The translations under genes were made by a program, and so were the position numbers. This document shows positions 33,249 to 43,110 of a stretch of 64,000 bases of DNA, one piece after another. The stretch is from Pseudomonas fluorescens (GTDB lineage Bacteria > Pseudomonadota > Gammaproteobacteria > Pseudomonadales > Pseudomonadaceae). The DNA lies in the NCBI RefSeq assembly GCF_040448305.1, contig NZ_CP148752.1, positions 5,557,501-5,621,500 on the forward strand, written 5' to 3'. Under the pieces are notes generated by a model. That model searched no databases. It worked only from the letters and a program-made list of their open reading frames with translations, and had not been told where the DNA came from. Positions within the stretch are counted from its first letter, which is position 1. Each line of letters opens with the position of its first letter.

Positions 33249-33719
33249 TCACGCACGGCCGATATCGGCAAACCTGGCCTGGGTGTGTTCGGCCAGCACC
33301 GCCGGTGCCAGTTCAACTTCCAGCCCACGTCGGCCCGCACTGACAAAAATGCTGGCGAAGGGCTGGGCCGAATTATCAATGAAGGTACGCAAACGCTTTT
33401 TCTGCCCCAGCGGACTGATCCCGCCCAACAGATAGCCAGTGGAGCGCTGCGCCGCCGCCGGGTCGGCCATTTCGACCTTTTTCACGCCCGCGGCGTGGGC
33501 CAGCCCTTTCAAGTCCAGGCTGCCGACAACCGGCACCACGGCTACCAGCAACTCACCCTTTTCGCTGGCCGCCAGCAAGGTCTTGAACACCTGCGCCGGA
33601 TCGAGCCCAAGCTTTTCCGCCGCCTCCAACCCGTAGGAGGCGGCCTTGGGGTCATGTTCGTAACTGTGTACACGATGTTCGGCCCGAACCTTTTTCAACA
33701 AATCCAATGCGGGGGTCAT
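33249..33719 (-). CDS. ybaK: Cys-tRNA(Pro)/Cys-tRNA(Cys) deacylase YbaK/EbsC
   Basis: The 156-residue protein hydrolyses mischarged Cys-tRNA(Pro). Motifs typical of YbaK are ALDLLKKVRAEHRVHSYEHDP, KTLLA, and GGISPLGQKKRLRTFID near the C-terminus, with a conserved active-site lysine in VFKTLL. The gap to the PhzF-like gene is 106 bases. Confidence 0.9.
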   Translation of the reverse strand: MTPALDLLKKVRAEHRVHSYEHDPKAASYGLEAAEKLGLDPAQVFKTLLAASEKGELLVAVVPVVGSLDLKGLAHAAGVKKVEMADPAAAQRSTGYLLGGISPLGQKKRLRTFIDNSAQPFASIFVSAGRRGLEVELAPAVLAEHTQARFADIGRA

Positions 33720-33925
33720 GGCAGCTCCAGACTGGGCGGCAGAAGAAAAATACTGCGCCGGATTCTAGGACATTGATCGTTAAAAGGCTCTACGGCGGCG
33801 CATCCATAACGCCATTGCCTGGCCATCCCATTGCGCAATGACTCATTCATTCATGCAACGAATGGTTTTTTTGTGACCGACGGTTCACTTTCGACCTTTG
33901 ACAGCAGCGTTTCTTGTCTATATTT

Positions 33926-33949
33926 TTTCGTTTCTGAAACTGTACGAAA
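33926..33949 (+). promoter_or_regulatory. Candidate GlpR operator before glpF
   Basis: TTTCGT (33926-33931) and ACGAAA (33944-33949) are inverted around a 12-base centre, about 120 bases before glpF. The half-site resembles the TTCG core of GlpR operators. The 347-base gap from 33720 has no gene otherwise. Confidence 0.4.
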
Positions 33950-34066
33950 CGTCCTACCGCTGCACCCAGCAGTAAACCGCGACCAGGATGGGGATCCTGC
34001 CTCGGCGAAAACCGCGCTCCGACCATGATGGAAAAAGCGCCAGACAACAAAAAAAATGAGGTTTCA

Positions 34067-34918
34067 ATGACAACTGCTTTACAACAACCGTCACTCTCGA
34101 GCCAATGCATGGCCGAGTTCCTGGGTACAGCGCTGCTGATCTTTTTTGGTACAGGTTGTGTTGCCGCGCTCAAGGTCGCGGGTGCCAGCTTTGGCTTGTG
34201 GGAAATCAGCGTTATCTGGGGTGTCGGCGTCAGCATGGCAATCTACCTCACCGCCGGAGTTTCCGGTGCGCATCTGAACCCTGCCGTCAGCATTGCCCTG
34301 AGCATTTTCGCGGACTTCGAAAAACGTAAATTGCCTTTCTACGTACTCGCCCAAGTGGCGGGTGCCTTCTGTGGGGCGCTGTTGGTTTACACGCTCTACA
34401 GCAATCTGTTCTTCGAATTCGAACAAACGCACCACATGGTTCGCGGCACTCAAGCCAGCCTTGAATTGGCCTCTGTGTTCTCCACCTTCCCGAATCCTGT
34501 GCTGACCACCGCCCAGGCATTTCTGGTCGAGGTGATCATCACAGCCATCCTGATGGGCGTGATCATGTCCCTGACCGATGACAACAATGGCCTGCCCAAA
34601 GGCCCGTTGGCACCGCTGCTGATCGGCCTGCTGATTGCGGTGATCGGCAGTTCGATGGGACCGCTGACCGGTTTTGCCATGAACCCTGCGCGGGACTTCG
34701 GCCCTAAACTGATGACTTTCTTCGCTGGCTGGGGTGAAATTTCCTTCACCGGCGGACGCGATATTCCGTATTTCCTGATTCCTGTTTTTGCACCGATTGT
34801 CGGTGCCTGCCTCGGTGCTGCAGCCTATCGTGGGTTGATTGCCCGCCATCTGCCCAGCGCCGTACCTGCTACAAAGGATGCAACAGCTGCCATTGACGGC
34901 AAACCCAGAACTTCTTGA
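34067..34918 (+). CDS. glpF: Glycerol uptake facilitator
   Basis: GlpF is an aquaglyceroporin that lets glycerol cross the inner membrane. The 283-residue protein has both NPA boxes: HLNPAVS (N71) and MNPARD near 206, where R is the selectivity-filter-proximal arginine. About six hydrophobic helices are present. I chose the ATG at 34067 because GAGG precedes it and the upstream ATG at 34025 lacks a ribosome-binding site. Confidence 0.95.
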   Translation: MTTALQQPSLSSQCMAEFLGTALLIFFGTGCVAALKVAGASFGLWEISVIWGVGVSMAIYLTAGVSGAHLNPAVSIALSIFADFEKRKLPFYVLAQVAGAFCGALLVYTLYSNLFFEFEQTHHMVRGTQASLELASVFSTFPNPVLTTAQAFLVEVIITAILMGVIMSLTDDNNGLPKGPLAPLLIGLLIAVIGSSMGPLTGFAMNPARDFGPKLMTFFAGWGEISFTGGRDIPYFLIPVFAPIVGACLGAAAYRGLIARHLPSAVPATKDATAAIDGKPRTS

Positions 34919-34992
34919 TACCGTTGGCGCGTGTCTCTGCCCTTTGATCGCGCGCCAGACCTCACTCCCTTATTTCGTCCAAGGCAATCGAC

Positions 34993-36498
34993 ATGACCGA
35001 CACACAGAATAAGAACTACATCATTGCCCTCGATCAGGGTACGACCAGCTCCCGCGCGATCATTTTCGACCGCGACGCGAACGTGGTCTGCACCGCCCAA
35101 CGGGAGTTTGCCCAGCATTACCCGCAAGCCGGCTGGGTTGAACATGACCCAATGGAAATTTTTGCCACCCAAAGCGCCGTGATGGTCGAGGCCCTGGCAC
35201 AAGCCGGCCTGCACCACGACCAGGTAGCAGCCATCGGCATCACCAACCAGCGCGAAACCACCGTGGTCTGGGACAAGAACACCGGCCGCCCGATCTACAA
35301 CGCCATCGTCTGGCAGTGCCGACGCAGCACCGAGATCTGCCAGCAACTCAAGCGCGATGGCCACGAGCAATACATCAGCGACACCACCGGCCTGGTCACC
35401 GACCCGTATTTCTCCGGCACCAAGCTCAAGTGGATCCTCGACAATGTCGAAGGCAGCCGCGAGCGCGCGCGCAACGGTGAACTGTTGTTCGGCACCGTCG
35501 ACAGCTGGCTGATCTGGAAATTTACCGGCGGCAAGGTGCATGTCACCGACTACACCAACGCTTCGCGCACCATGCTCTTCAACATCCACACCCTGGAGTG
35601 GGACGCGAAGATGCTGGAGGTGCTGGATATTCCGCGCGAAATGCTGCCGGAAGTTAAATCGTCCTCGGAAATTTATGGCCGTACCAAAAGCGGCATCGCC
35701 ATCGGCGGCATCGCTGGCGACCAGCAAGCCGCCCTGTTCGGCCAGATGTGCGTCGAGCCAGGCCAGGCGAAAAACACCTACGGCACTGGCTGCTTCCTGT
35801 TGATGAACACTGGCGACAAAGCCGTGAAATCCCGACACGGCATGCTCACCACCATCGCCTGCGGCCCACGCGGCGAAGTGGCTTACGCGCTGGAAGGCGC
35901 GGTGTTCAACGGCGGCTCTACCGTGCAGTGGCTGCGTGACGAACTGAAGATCATCAACGACGCCCACGACACCGAATACTTCGCCAACAAGGTCAAGGAC
36001 AGCAACGGCGTGTATCTGGTGCCAGCCTTCACCGGTCTTGGCGCTCCCTACTGGGACCCGTATGCCCGTGGCGCACTGTTCGGCCTGACCCGCGGCGTCC
36101 GCGTGGATCACATCATTCGTGCCGCACTGGAATCGATTGCCTACCAGACCCGCGACGTGCTCGACGCCATGCAGCAAGACTCCGGCGAACGTCTCAAGGC
36201 CCTGCGCGTGGACGGCGGTGCAGTGGCGAACAACTTCCTCATGCAGTTCCAGGCCGACATCCTCGGCACGCAGGTCGAGCGCCCGCAAATGCGCGAAACC
36301 ACGGCACTGGGTGCGGCTTACCTGGCAGGCCTGGCCTGCGGCTTCTGGGGCAGCCTGGACGAGTTGCGTGGCAAGGCCGTGATCGAGCGCCAGTTCGAGC
36401 CGACGCTGGATGAAACGGCGAAGGAAAAACTCTACGCCGGCTGGAAAAAAGCCGTCAGCCGCACCCGCAATTGGGCGGTTGAAGACGAGGCTGAATAA
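34993..36498 (+). CDS. glpK: Glycerol kinase
   Basis: GlpK phosphorylates glycerol to glycerol-3-phosphate, trapping it in the cell. The 501-residue FGGY-family kinase has the N-terminal ATP motif ALDQGTTSSRA. GGIAGDQQAALFGQ and the C-terminal DGGAVANNFLMQFQADI follow. RBS AAGG precedes the ATG. It follows glpF by 74 bases without a terminator, so the two form an operon. Confidence 0.97.
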   Translation: MTDTQNKNYIIALDQGTTSSRAIIFDRDANVVCTAQREFAQHYPQAGWVEHDPMEIFATQSAVMVEALAQAGLHHDQVAAIGITNQRETTVVWDKNTGRPIYNAIVWQCRRSTEICQQLKRDGHEQYISDTTGLVTDPYFSGTKLKWILDNVEGSRERARNGELLFGTVDSWLIWKFTGGKVHVTDYTNASRTMLFNIHTLEWDAKMLEVLDIPREMLPEVKSSSEIYGRTKSGIAIGGIAGDQQAALFGQMCVEPGQAKNTYGTGCFLLMNTGDKAVKSRHGMLTTIACGPRGEVAYALEGAVFNGGSTVQWLRDELKIINDAHDTEYFANKVKDSNGVYLVPAFTGLGAPYWDPYARGALFGLTRGVRVDHIIRAALESIAYQTRDVLDAMQQDSGERLKALRVDGGAVANNFLMQFQADILGTQVERPQMRETTALGAAYLAGLACGFWGSLDELRGKAVIERQFEPTLDETAKEKLYAGWKKAVSRTRNWAVEDEAE

Positions 36499-36593
36499 AC
36501 CGGGATACGAGCTCGTATCTGCATGTAACTGGTCGGGAGCGGATTCCTGCGGCATCATGGGCAAATTTTGCACGGCAGCCCAAAGGACGCCCC

Positions 36594-37349
36594 ATGAATC
36601 TGCCTCCCCGTCAGCAGCAAATCCTCGAACTGGTCCGCGAACGCGGCTATGTCAGCATCGAGGAAATGGCCACGCTGTTCGTAGTTACCCCGCAGACCAT
36701 TCGCCGCGACATCAATCAGCTCGCGGAAGCCAATTTGTTGCGTCGCTACCACGGCGGCGCGGCTTACGACTCCAGCGTTGAAAACACCGCCTACGCCATG
36801 CGCGCCGATCAGATGCGCGATGAGAAACAGCGTATCGGCGAAGCCATTGCCGCGCAGATTCCCGACCATGCCTCGTTGTTCATCAACATCGGCACGACCA
36901 CCGAATCCATTGCCCGGGCACTGCTCAATCACAATCACCTGAAGATCATCACCAACAACCTGCACGTCGCCTCCATGCTCAGCGCCAAGGACGATTTCGA
37001 TGTCCTGCTGACCGGCGGCAACGTGCGGCGCGATGGTGGCGTGGTGGGTCAGGCCAGTGTCGACTTCATCAACCAGTTCAAGGTCGACTTCGCCCTGGTC
37101 GGCATCAGCGGCATCGATGAAGACGGCAGCCTGCTGGACTTCGACTATCAGGAAGTGCGGGTATCCCAGGCGATCATCGCCAATGCCCGGCAAGTGATCC
37201 TCGCGGCCGACTCCAGCAAGTTCGGGCGCAACGCCATGATTCGCCTGGGGCCGATCAGCCTGGTTGATTGCCTGGTCACCGATCAGCAGCCTTCCCCGGC
37301 GCTGGCTCAGTTGTTGAACCAGCACAAGGTTCGGCTGGAAGTCGTTTAA
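36594..37349 (+). CDS. glpR: Glycerol-3-phosphate regulon repressor
   Basis: The 251-residue DeoR-family regulator has an N-terminal helix-turn-helix (RQQQILELVRERGYVSIEE, then VTPQTIRRDINQL) and a C-terminal sugar-phosphate sensor domain (INIGTTTESIARAL, DKSKF-like DSSKFGR). It represses glpFK and glpD in the absence of glycerol-3-phosphate. It sits inside the cluster it controls. Confidence 0.94.
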   Translation: MNLPPRQQQILELVRERGYVSIEEMATLFVVTPQTIRRDINQLAEANLLRRYHGGAAYDSSVENTAYAMRADQMRDEKQRIGEAIAAQIPDHASLFINIGTTTESIARALLNHNHLKIITNNLHVASMLSAKDDFDVLLTGGNVRRDGGVVGQASVDFINQFKVDFALVGISGIDEDGSLLDFDYQEVRVSQAIIANARQVILAADSSKFGRNAMIRLGPISLVDCLVTDQQPSPALAQLLNQHKVRLEVV

Positions 37350-37394
37350 GCCCCCTCCTTCTTCGGCGTCTGTATTGACGCCATCGTCGGAACG

Positions 37395-37490
37395 CCGCCC
37401 GGAGCAAGCTCGCTCCCACAGTGATTGATGGCGTGCACAAGATTTGTGACCGACTCCATTCCTTGTGGGAGCGAGCTTGCTCGCGATGGC
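37395..37490. repeat. REP inverted pair, class A
   Basis: A degenerate left copy (GGAGCAAGCTCGCTCCCACA) and an intact right copy (TGTGGGAGCGAGCTTGCTCG) lie between glpR and glpD. The left copy has lost the usual TCGC start. Confidence 0.85.
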
Positions 37491-37593
37491 GGTCGCCAAT
37501 ACACAGCAAAATGTTCGTAAATTTTCCTTTAACGGCCCTTCGATGAGTATTTTCAATCGAAGCTGACTGGCTGTGCGCGTCTTTATGGGCTAG

Positions 37594-37633
37594 TATTTTC
37601 GCAAATGAACATTAATGTTCGAATTCAAATACA
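37594..37633 (+). promoter_or_regulatory. Two adjacent candidate GlpR operators before glpD
   Basis: Two 20-base sites, TATTTTCGCAAATGAACATT (37594-37613) and AATGTTCGAATTCAAATACA (37614-37633), lie end to end and resemble the GlpR operator (ATGTTCG...CGAACAT). Their junction makes the perfect palindrome GAACATTAATGTTC (37607-37620). They lie 30-70 bases before glpD. Confidence 0.55.
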
Positions 37634-37662
37634 GAACATCAAAGAATTCCGAGGCCGTGCCG

Positions 37663-39201
37663 ATGCCCACTTCCACCTTGCCTACGCCCCCTCTCGCCGA
37701 GGTCTACGATATCGCCGTCATTGGTGGCGGGATCAATGGCGTGGGGATCGCAGCGGATGCCGCCGGTCGCGGTCTCTCGGTGTTCCTTTGTGAAAAGGAT
37801 GACCTGGCCAGCCATACCTCGTCGGCCAGCAGCAAGCTGATTCACGGCGGCCTGCGCTACCTCGAACATTACGAATTCCGCCTGGTGCGTGAAGCCCTGG
37901 CCGAACGCGAAGTTCTGTTGGCCAAGGCTCCGCACATCGTCAAGCAAATGCGTTTCGTGTTGCCGCATCGCCCGCACCTGCGCCCGGCGTGGATGATCCG
38001 CGCCGGTCTGTTCCTCTATGACAACCTGGGCAAGCGCGAGCAACTGCAAGGTTCGAAAAGCCTGAAGTTCGGCCCCGACAGCGCGCTCAAAAGCGAGATC
38101 ACCAAGGGCTTCGAATACTCCGATTGCTGGGTCGACGACGCGCGCCTGGTGGTGTTGAACGCCATGACCGCCCGGGAAAAAGGCGCCCACGTTCACACCC
38201 AGACCCGCTGCGTCAGCGCGCGTCGCGCCAAGGGCCTGTGGCACCTGCACCTGGAACGCGCCGATGGCAGCCTGTTTTCGATCCGCGCCAAGGCATTGGT
38301 CAATGCGGCCGGACCATGGGTCGCCAGGTTCATTCGCGATGACTTGAAGATGGAATCGCCATACGGCATCCGCCTGATCCAGGGCAGCCACCTGATCGTG
38401 CCGAAACTGTACGAAGGCGAACACGCGCACATCCTGCAAAACGAAGATCAGCGCATCGTGTTCACCATTCCGTACCTGAATCACTTCACCCTGATCGGCA
38501 CCACTGACCGCGAGTACACCGGCGATCCGGCGAAAGTGGCAATTACCGATGGCGAAACCGATTACCTGTTGAACGTGGTCAACGCCCATTTCAAAAAGCA
38601 AATCAGCCGCGACGACATCCTGCACAGCTATTCCGGTGTGCGTCCGCTGTGCAACGACGAATCCGACAACCCGTCGGCCGTGACCCGCGATTACACCCTG
38701 GCGCTGTCTGGCACTGGCGAAGAAGCTCCGTTGCTGTCGGTGTTCGGCGGCAAGCTCACCACCTATCGCAAACTGGCCGAGTCGGCGCTGGCGCAACTGG
38801 CACCGTACTTCAAGCACATCAAGCCAAGCTGGACCGCCAGCGCCACGCTGCCGGGGGGTGAAGACATGACCACCCCGCAAGCCTTGAGCTCGCGTATCCG
38901 CGACAAATTCGACTGGCTACCGAGCGAGATCGCGCGCCGCTGGGCCACCACCTACGGCAGCCGCACCTGGCGCATGCTCGAAGGCGTACAGGACCTCAGC
39001 GATATGGGCGAGCACATCGGCGGCGGTCTCTACACCCGTGAAGTCGACTATCTGTGCAGCGAAGAATGGGCCACCAGCGCCCACGACATCCTCTGGCGTC
39101 GCAGCAAGCTCGGTTTGTTCACGACGGTGGCGGAACAGGAAAAGCTCAAGGATTACCTGAACAACGTCGAACAGAACCGCAGCAAAATCGAAGCGGCCTG
39201 A
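37663..39201 (+). CDS. glpD: Aerobic glycerol-3-phosphate dehydrogenase
   Basis: GlpD oxidises glycerol-3-phosphate to dihydroxyacetone phosphate at the inner membrane and feeds electrons to quinone. The FAD motif IGGGINGVGIA is near residue 20. SSKLIHGGLRYLEHYEF and the C-terminal DUF-like cap domain follow. The ATG at 37663 gives 512 residues and the family start MPTSTLPTPP; an upstream in-frame ATG at 37615 falls inside the operator region. Confidence 0.96.
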   Translation: MPTSTLPTPPLAEVYDIAVIGGGINGVGIAADAAGRGLSVFLCEKDDLASHTSSASSKLIHGGLRYLEHYEFRLVREALAEREVLLAKAPHIVKQMRFVLPHRPHLRPAWMIRAGLFLYDNLGKREQLQGSKSLKFGPDSALKSEITKGFEYSDCWVDDARLVVLNAMTAREKGAHVHTQTRCVSARRAKGLWHLHLERADGSLFSIRAKALVNAAGPWVARFIRDDLKMESPYGIRLIQGSHLIVPKLYEGEHAHILQNEDQRIVFTIPYLNHFTLIGTTDREYTGDPAKVAITDGETDYLLNVVNAHFKKQISRDDILHSYSGVRPLCNDESDNPSAVTRDYTLALSGTGEEAPLLSVFGGKLTTYRKLAESALAQLAPYFKHIKPSWTASATLPGGEDMTTPQALSSRIRDKFDWLPSEIARRWATTYGSRTWRMLEGVQDLSDMGEHIGGGLYTREVDYLCSEEWATSAHDILWRRSKLGLFTTVAEQEKLKDYLNNVEQNRSKIEAA

Positions 39202-39219
39202 TCAGTCACCGGCATAAAC

Positions 39220-39255
39220 AAAAGCCCCTGAATCTCACGATTCAGGGGCTTTTTC
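39220..39255 (+). terminator. Terminator of glpD
   Basis: AAAGCCCCTGAATC and GATTCAGGGGCTTT form a stem of about 14 pairs with a TCAC-type loop and T-run. It probably also serves the convergent flavin oxidoreductase gene. Confidence 0.9.
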
Positions 39256-39268
39256 GTATCGATGGATT

Positions 39269-40375
39269 TCAGTCGCGCAAATCCGATTCGTGAATCGGCT
39301 GCTCACGGTGAGTCGCCCGCTGATACTGCGCCGGCCACACGGCCTTGTGCCCTCCCAGGTCGTCATCCGCGTGCAGCGCCCAGTACGGATCGCGCAACAA
39401 CTCACGAGCGAGGAAGATGATGTCCGCCTGACAAGTGCGCAGGATGTGTTCGGCCTGGGCCGGCTCGGTGATCATGCCGACTGTGCCGGTGGCCATGCCC
39501 GACTCCTTGCGCACCCGCTCGGCGAAGCGGGTCTGGTAACCCGGCCCTGTGGGAATCTCCGCATTCACCGCCGTCCCGCCCGACGAGACGTCGATCAGGT
39601 CGACCCCCAGGGCTTTGAGGCGGCGTGCCAGCTCCACCGTTTCATCGGGATTCCAGCCGTCTTCCACCCAGTCGGTGGCCGAGACCCGGACAAACACCGG
39701 CAACTCTTCAGGCCACACCGCACGCACCGCTTCGGTGACCTGCAGCACCAGCCGAATGCGATTTTCGAATGAACCGCCATATTGATCGCGACGCTGATTG
39801 CTCAACGGCGACAGGAACTGATGCAGCAGGTAACCATGGGCCGCGTGCACTTCGACCACCTTGAAACCGGCCGTCAGTGAGCGCTTTGCCGCCTCGACAA
39901 AAGCCTGGATGACCTTGGCGATCTCGCCGTCATCGAGTTGTCTGGGTTGGGTGTGCTGTGGATCGAATGCAATCGGTGAAGGTCCGACCGGCACCCAGCC
40001 GCCCTCCTCGGGCTTGACGCTGCCATGTTTGCCGAGCCACGGCCGGTAGGTGCTGGCCTTGCGCCCGGCATGGGCCAGCTGAATGCCGGCAACGGCTCCC
40101 TGGGCGGTGATGAAGCGGGTGATGCGTTGCAGGGGTTCAATCTGTTCGTCATTCCACAGACCGAGGTCCTCGGCCGTGATACGCCCGTCGGCGGTGACCG
40201 CCGTGGCTTCGGTAAACACCAGCCCGGCCCCGCCGACAGCGCGGCTACCGAGGTGGACCAGGTGCCAGTCATTGGCCAGGCCATCGACGCTGGAGTACTG
40301 GCACATCGGCGATACCGCGATGCGGTTGGGCAGGGTTAATTGGCGAAGGGTAAAGGGTTCAAGCAGCAGACTCAT
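39269..40375 (-). CDS. NADH:flavin oxidoreductase, old yellow enzyme family (YqjM/NamA-like)
   Basis: The 368-residue protein is an FMN TIM-barrel enzyme that reduces activated C=C bonds of enones and related electrophiles. C25 and Y27 in SPMCQYSS are the residues typical of the thermophilic-like (YqjM, XenA) class. The substrate-binding histidine pair is in EVHAAHGYLLHQF. The physiological substrate cannot be told. It is convergent with glpD. Confidence 0.9.
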   Translation of the reverse strand: MSLLLEPFTLRQLTLPNRIAVSPMCQYSSVDGLANDWHLVHLGSRAVGGAGLVFTEATAVTADGRITAEDLGLWNDEQIEPLQRITRFITAQGAVAGIQLAHAGRKASTYRPWLGKHGSVKPEEGGWVPVGPSPIAFDPQHTQPRQLDDGEIAKVIQAFVEAAKRSLTAGFKVVEVHAAHGYLLHQFLSPLSNQRRDQYGGSFENRIRLVLQVTEAVRAVWPEELPVFVRVSATDWVEDGWNPDETVELARRLKALGVDLIDVSSGGTAVNAEIPTGPGYQTRFAERVRKESGMATGTVGMITEPAQAEHILRTCQADIIFLARELLRDPYWALHADDDLGGHKAVWPAQYQRATHREQPIHESDLRD

Positions 40376-40575
40376 GGGGCACCTCTCGAATCAGTGGGCA
40401 GGCTCCAGGTTCTGTTTGAATAGTCGACGAGTGACAGGAAAAAGGTACAACACCCGCCCCCGCGGGCAAAAAATTCGACAAGACGTCACAAGGCCAAAAT
40501 CAAGCAGTGTTTAGAGCCTAGTCGACATCGACGGATCAGGGAGGGTTCCGAGGGATTTGGCAGAGAGGAAATCGC

Positions 40576-40642
40576 TTTCGCGAGCAGGCTCACTCCCACA
40601 GGGTCTGCGCAAATCCTGTGGGAGCGAGCCTGCTCGCGAAGG
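40576..40642. repeat. REP inverted pair, class A
   Basis: TTCGCGAGCAGGCTCACTCC (with a C to A change against the usual form) faces GGAGCGAGCCTGCTCGCGAA, about 25 bases apart, just before the end of recJ. The stretch 40376-40575 holds no gene that I can see. Confidence 0.87.
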
Positions 40643-40644
40643 GT

Positions 40645-42354
40645 TCAACGCGGTTCGATGTGGGCAATCATCAGCTGGACCGTCTCGTTGCCGCGAAACT
40701 CGTTGAGGTCGAGCTTGTAGGCCAGTTCCACCCACTTGATGGTCGGATTCGGCCAGATGTCGCGGTCGATCCCGAAGGCAATGCCGTCGAGTTTCACCGA
40801 GCCACATTCACTTTTGAGCACGACTTTAAGGTGCCGCTCGCCAACGACGCGCTGCTCGACCAACTGGAACACCCCATGAAACAACGGTTCCGGGAAGTGC
40901 TGCCCCCAAGGACCGGCATGCCGCAGGGCACGGGCCAGTTCCAGGTGGAACTCTTCCACTGCCAGGGTGCCGTCCGACAACAGGCGTCCCGTCAGGTCTT
41001 CTTCGCGCATCTGTCGGCGCACTTCAGCGTCAAAGGCTTCGGCGAACAAGGGGAAATTCGCTTCCGGCAGCGTCAGGCCGGCCGCCATCGCGTGACCACC
41101 GTATTTGGTAATCAGATTCGGATGCTGCGCCGCCACCACACTCAAGGCGTCGCGGATGTGAAAGCCCTGGACCGAACGCCCCGAGCCCTTGAGCAAACCA
41201 TCCCCGGCATCGGCAAAGGCGATGGTCGGGCGGAAATAGCGCTCCTTCATCCGTGACGCGAGGATACCGATGACACCCTGGTGCCACTCGGGATCGAACA
41301 GGCACAAGCCGAACGGCATCGACTCCACCGGCAGATCCTTGAGCTGCGCCAGCGCTTCACGCTGCATGCCTTGCTCGATGGATTTGCGATCCTGGTTCAT
41401 GCCATCCAGTTGCGCCGCCATCTCACGGGCCAGACCTGCGTCTTCGGTCAGCAGGCATTCGATGCCCAGGCTCATGTCGTCCAGGCGCCCTGCTGCGTTC
41501 AGGCGCGGGCCGACGATGAAACCCAGATCGGTAGAGGTGATGCGCGCATGATCGCGCTTGGCCACTTCGAGGATCGCCTTGATCCCCGGCCGGGCACGTC
41601 CAGCGCGAATCCGTTCCAGGCCCTGGTGCACCAGAATCCGGTTGTTGGCATCCAGCGGCACCACGTCGGCCACGCTGCCCAGAGCCACCAGATCGAGCAG
41701 TTCGCCGATATTCGGCTGCGGCTTGCTTGTGTACCAGCCCAGCTCGCGCAACCGCGCACGCAGGGCCATCAGCACATAGAAAATCACCCCAACACCGGCC
41801 AGCGCCTTGCTCGGAAACTCGCAACCGGGCTGGTTCGGATTGACGATGGCATCGGCCAGCGGCAGCTCGTCACCGGGCAAGTGGTGGTCGGTGACGAGCA
41901 CCTTGAGCCCGGCCTTTTTCGCCGCTGCCACGCCTTCGACGCTGGAGATGCCGTTGTCGACGGTGATCAGCAAATGCGGCTGACGCTCAAGCGCCACTGC
42001 GACGATTTCCGGTGTCAGGCCATAGCCGTAGTCGAATCGGTTGGGCACCAGGTAATCGACATGTGCCGCACCCAGCAAACGCAGGCCCAGCGTGCCCACG
42101 GTGCTGGCCGTCGCGCCGTCGGCATCAAAGTCGCCGACGATCAGAATGCGCTGGCGCTGTTCAAGCGCAGTCACCAGCAGATCCACGGCGGCATCGATGC
42201 CCTTGAGTTGCCAGAACGGAATCAACCGCGCCAGGCTCTTGTCCAGTTCCGCCTCGGACTGCACGCCACGAGCTGCGTACAGTCGGGTCAATAGCGGTGG
42301 AATATCACCGAGGAAAGGCAAGGTGTCGGGCAACAGGCGAGGTTCAATGCGCAT
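40645..42354 (-). CDS. recJ: Single-stranded-DNA-specific exonuclease RecJ
   Basis: RecJ is a 5'-3' exonuclease for single-stranded DNA in recombination and mismatch repair. The DHH-family metal motifs are GDFDADGATAST (D75, D77, D79), TVDNG and VLVTDHHLPGDE, followed by the DHHA1 domain with GGHAMAAGLT. The ATG at 42354 gives 569 residues and the family start MRIEPR; the frame runs eight codons further upstream. Confidence 0.95.
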   Translation of the reverse strand: MRIEPRLLPDTLPFLGDIPPLLTRLYAARGVQSEAELDKSLARLIPFWQLKGIDAAVDLLVTALEQRQRILIVGDFDADGATASTVGTLGLRLLGAAHVDYLVPNRFDYGYGLTPEIVAVALERQPHLLITVDNGISSVEGVAAAKKAGLKVLVTDHHLPGDELPLADAIVNPNQPGCEFPSKALAGVGVIFYVLMALRARLRELGWYTSKPQPNIGELLDLVALGSVADVVPLDANNRILVHQGLERIRAGRARPGIKAILEVAKRDHARITSTDLGFIVGPRLNAAGRLDDMSLGIECLLTEDAGLAREMAAQLDGMNQDRKSIEQGMQREALAQLKDLPVESMPFGLCLFDPEWHQGVIGILASRMKERYFRPTIAFADAGDGLLKGSGRSVQGFHIRDALSVVAAQHPNLITKYGGHAMAAGLTLPEANFPLFAEAFDAEVRRQMREEDLTGRLLSDGTLAVEEFHLELARALRHAGPWGQHFPEPLFHGVFQLVEQRVVGERHLKVVLKSECGSVKLDGIAFGIDRDIWPNPTIKWVELAYKLDLNEFRGNETVQLMIAHIEPR

Positions 42355-42420
42355 GGGGTGACAGGGGCTTCTCTTCAATACGTAGGATAAAACCGGGTGA
42401 CACGGTGCAATGGCGAAAAA

Positions 42421-42963
42421 TCAGCCGCGCTCACCGGCCAGCCACTGCAACTGGACTTCGTGCTGACCACGGTCGTCGGTGACGAAAATCGTTCCTTCGC
42501 TGATCATCACGTCCCACTTGATAACGCGGGGCATGTCTTTGGCCAGGGTTTCCAGGACTTCCTGAGGCACGGCAGCGATGTTGACGTTCTTCAGGTTCTT
42601 CACCGCCGGCACCACTTTGCCTTCCCACACGCGCAGGCTGCCATAGGCCAGCAGGCTGGTGCGTTCAGTGCGACGCGAACACCAGGTCAGGCGCTCGGCA
42701 TCCGGCTGGCCGACTTCGATCCAGTGCAGGACGCGGTCATCCAGGCTTTTTTCCCACAAGGCCGGTTCATCCACTTCCGACAGACCACGGCCGAACGACA
42801 GTTGCTCGTTGTACCAGAGGGCGTAGGCCAGCAGGCGCACGGTCATGCGCTCTTCGGTTTCCGAAGGGTGACGGGCGATGGTCTGCTTCACGCTCTCATA
42901 GACGCTGCGGTCGAGGTCGGTGAGGTTCAGTTCAAACTTGTAGGTCGTGGACGGTTGGGCCAT
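42421..42963 (-). CDS. yaeQ: YaeQ family protein
   Basis: The 180-residue protein starts MAQPSTTYKFELNLTDLDR and has the YaeQ signatures ALWYNEQLSFGRGLSE, WIEVGQPD and the QLQWLAGERG ending. YaeQ has a PD-(D/E)XK-like nuclease fold but no agreed function; an antisense frame fuses it upstream to 569 residues, which I reject. It lies just upstream of recJ. Confidence 0.9.
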   Translation of the reverse strand: MAQPSTTYKFELNLTDLDRSVYESVKQTIARHPSETEERMTVRLLAYALWYNEQLSFGRGLSEVDEPALWEKSLDDRVLHWIEVGQPDAERLTWCSRRTERTSLLAYGSLRVWEGKVVPAVKNLKNVNIAAVPQEVLETLAKDMPRVIKWDVMISEGTIFVTDDRGQHEVQLQWLAGERG

Positions 42964-43110
42964 GAACGGGCTTCTTGATACGAGGAAAGGCGGCAAGTCT
43001 AACCGATGCGACGGGCAATCCACGAATCGAACACAATCAAGCTGGAGCGTCGGACAGTCGGCTATGCTAAAACGCTCTATTCGCCCAACCTTTGCCCCAC
43101 AGGATCCAGC

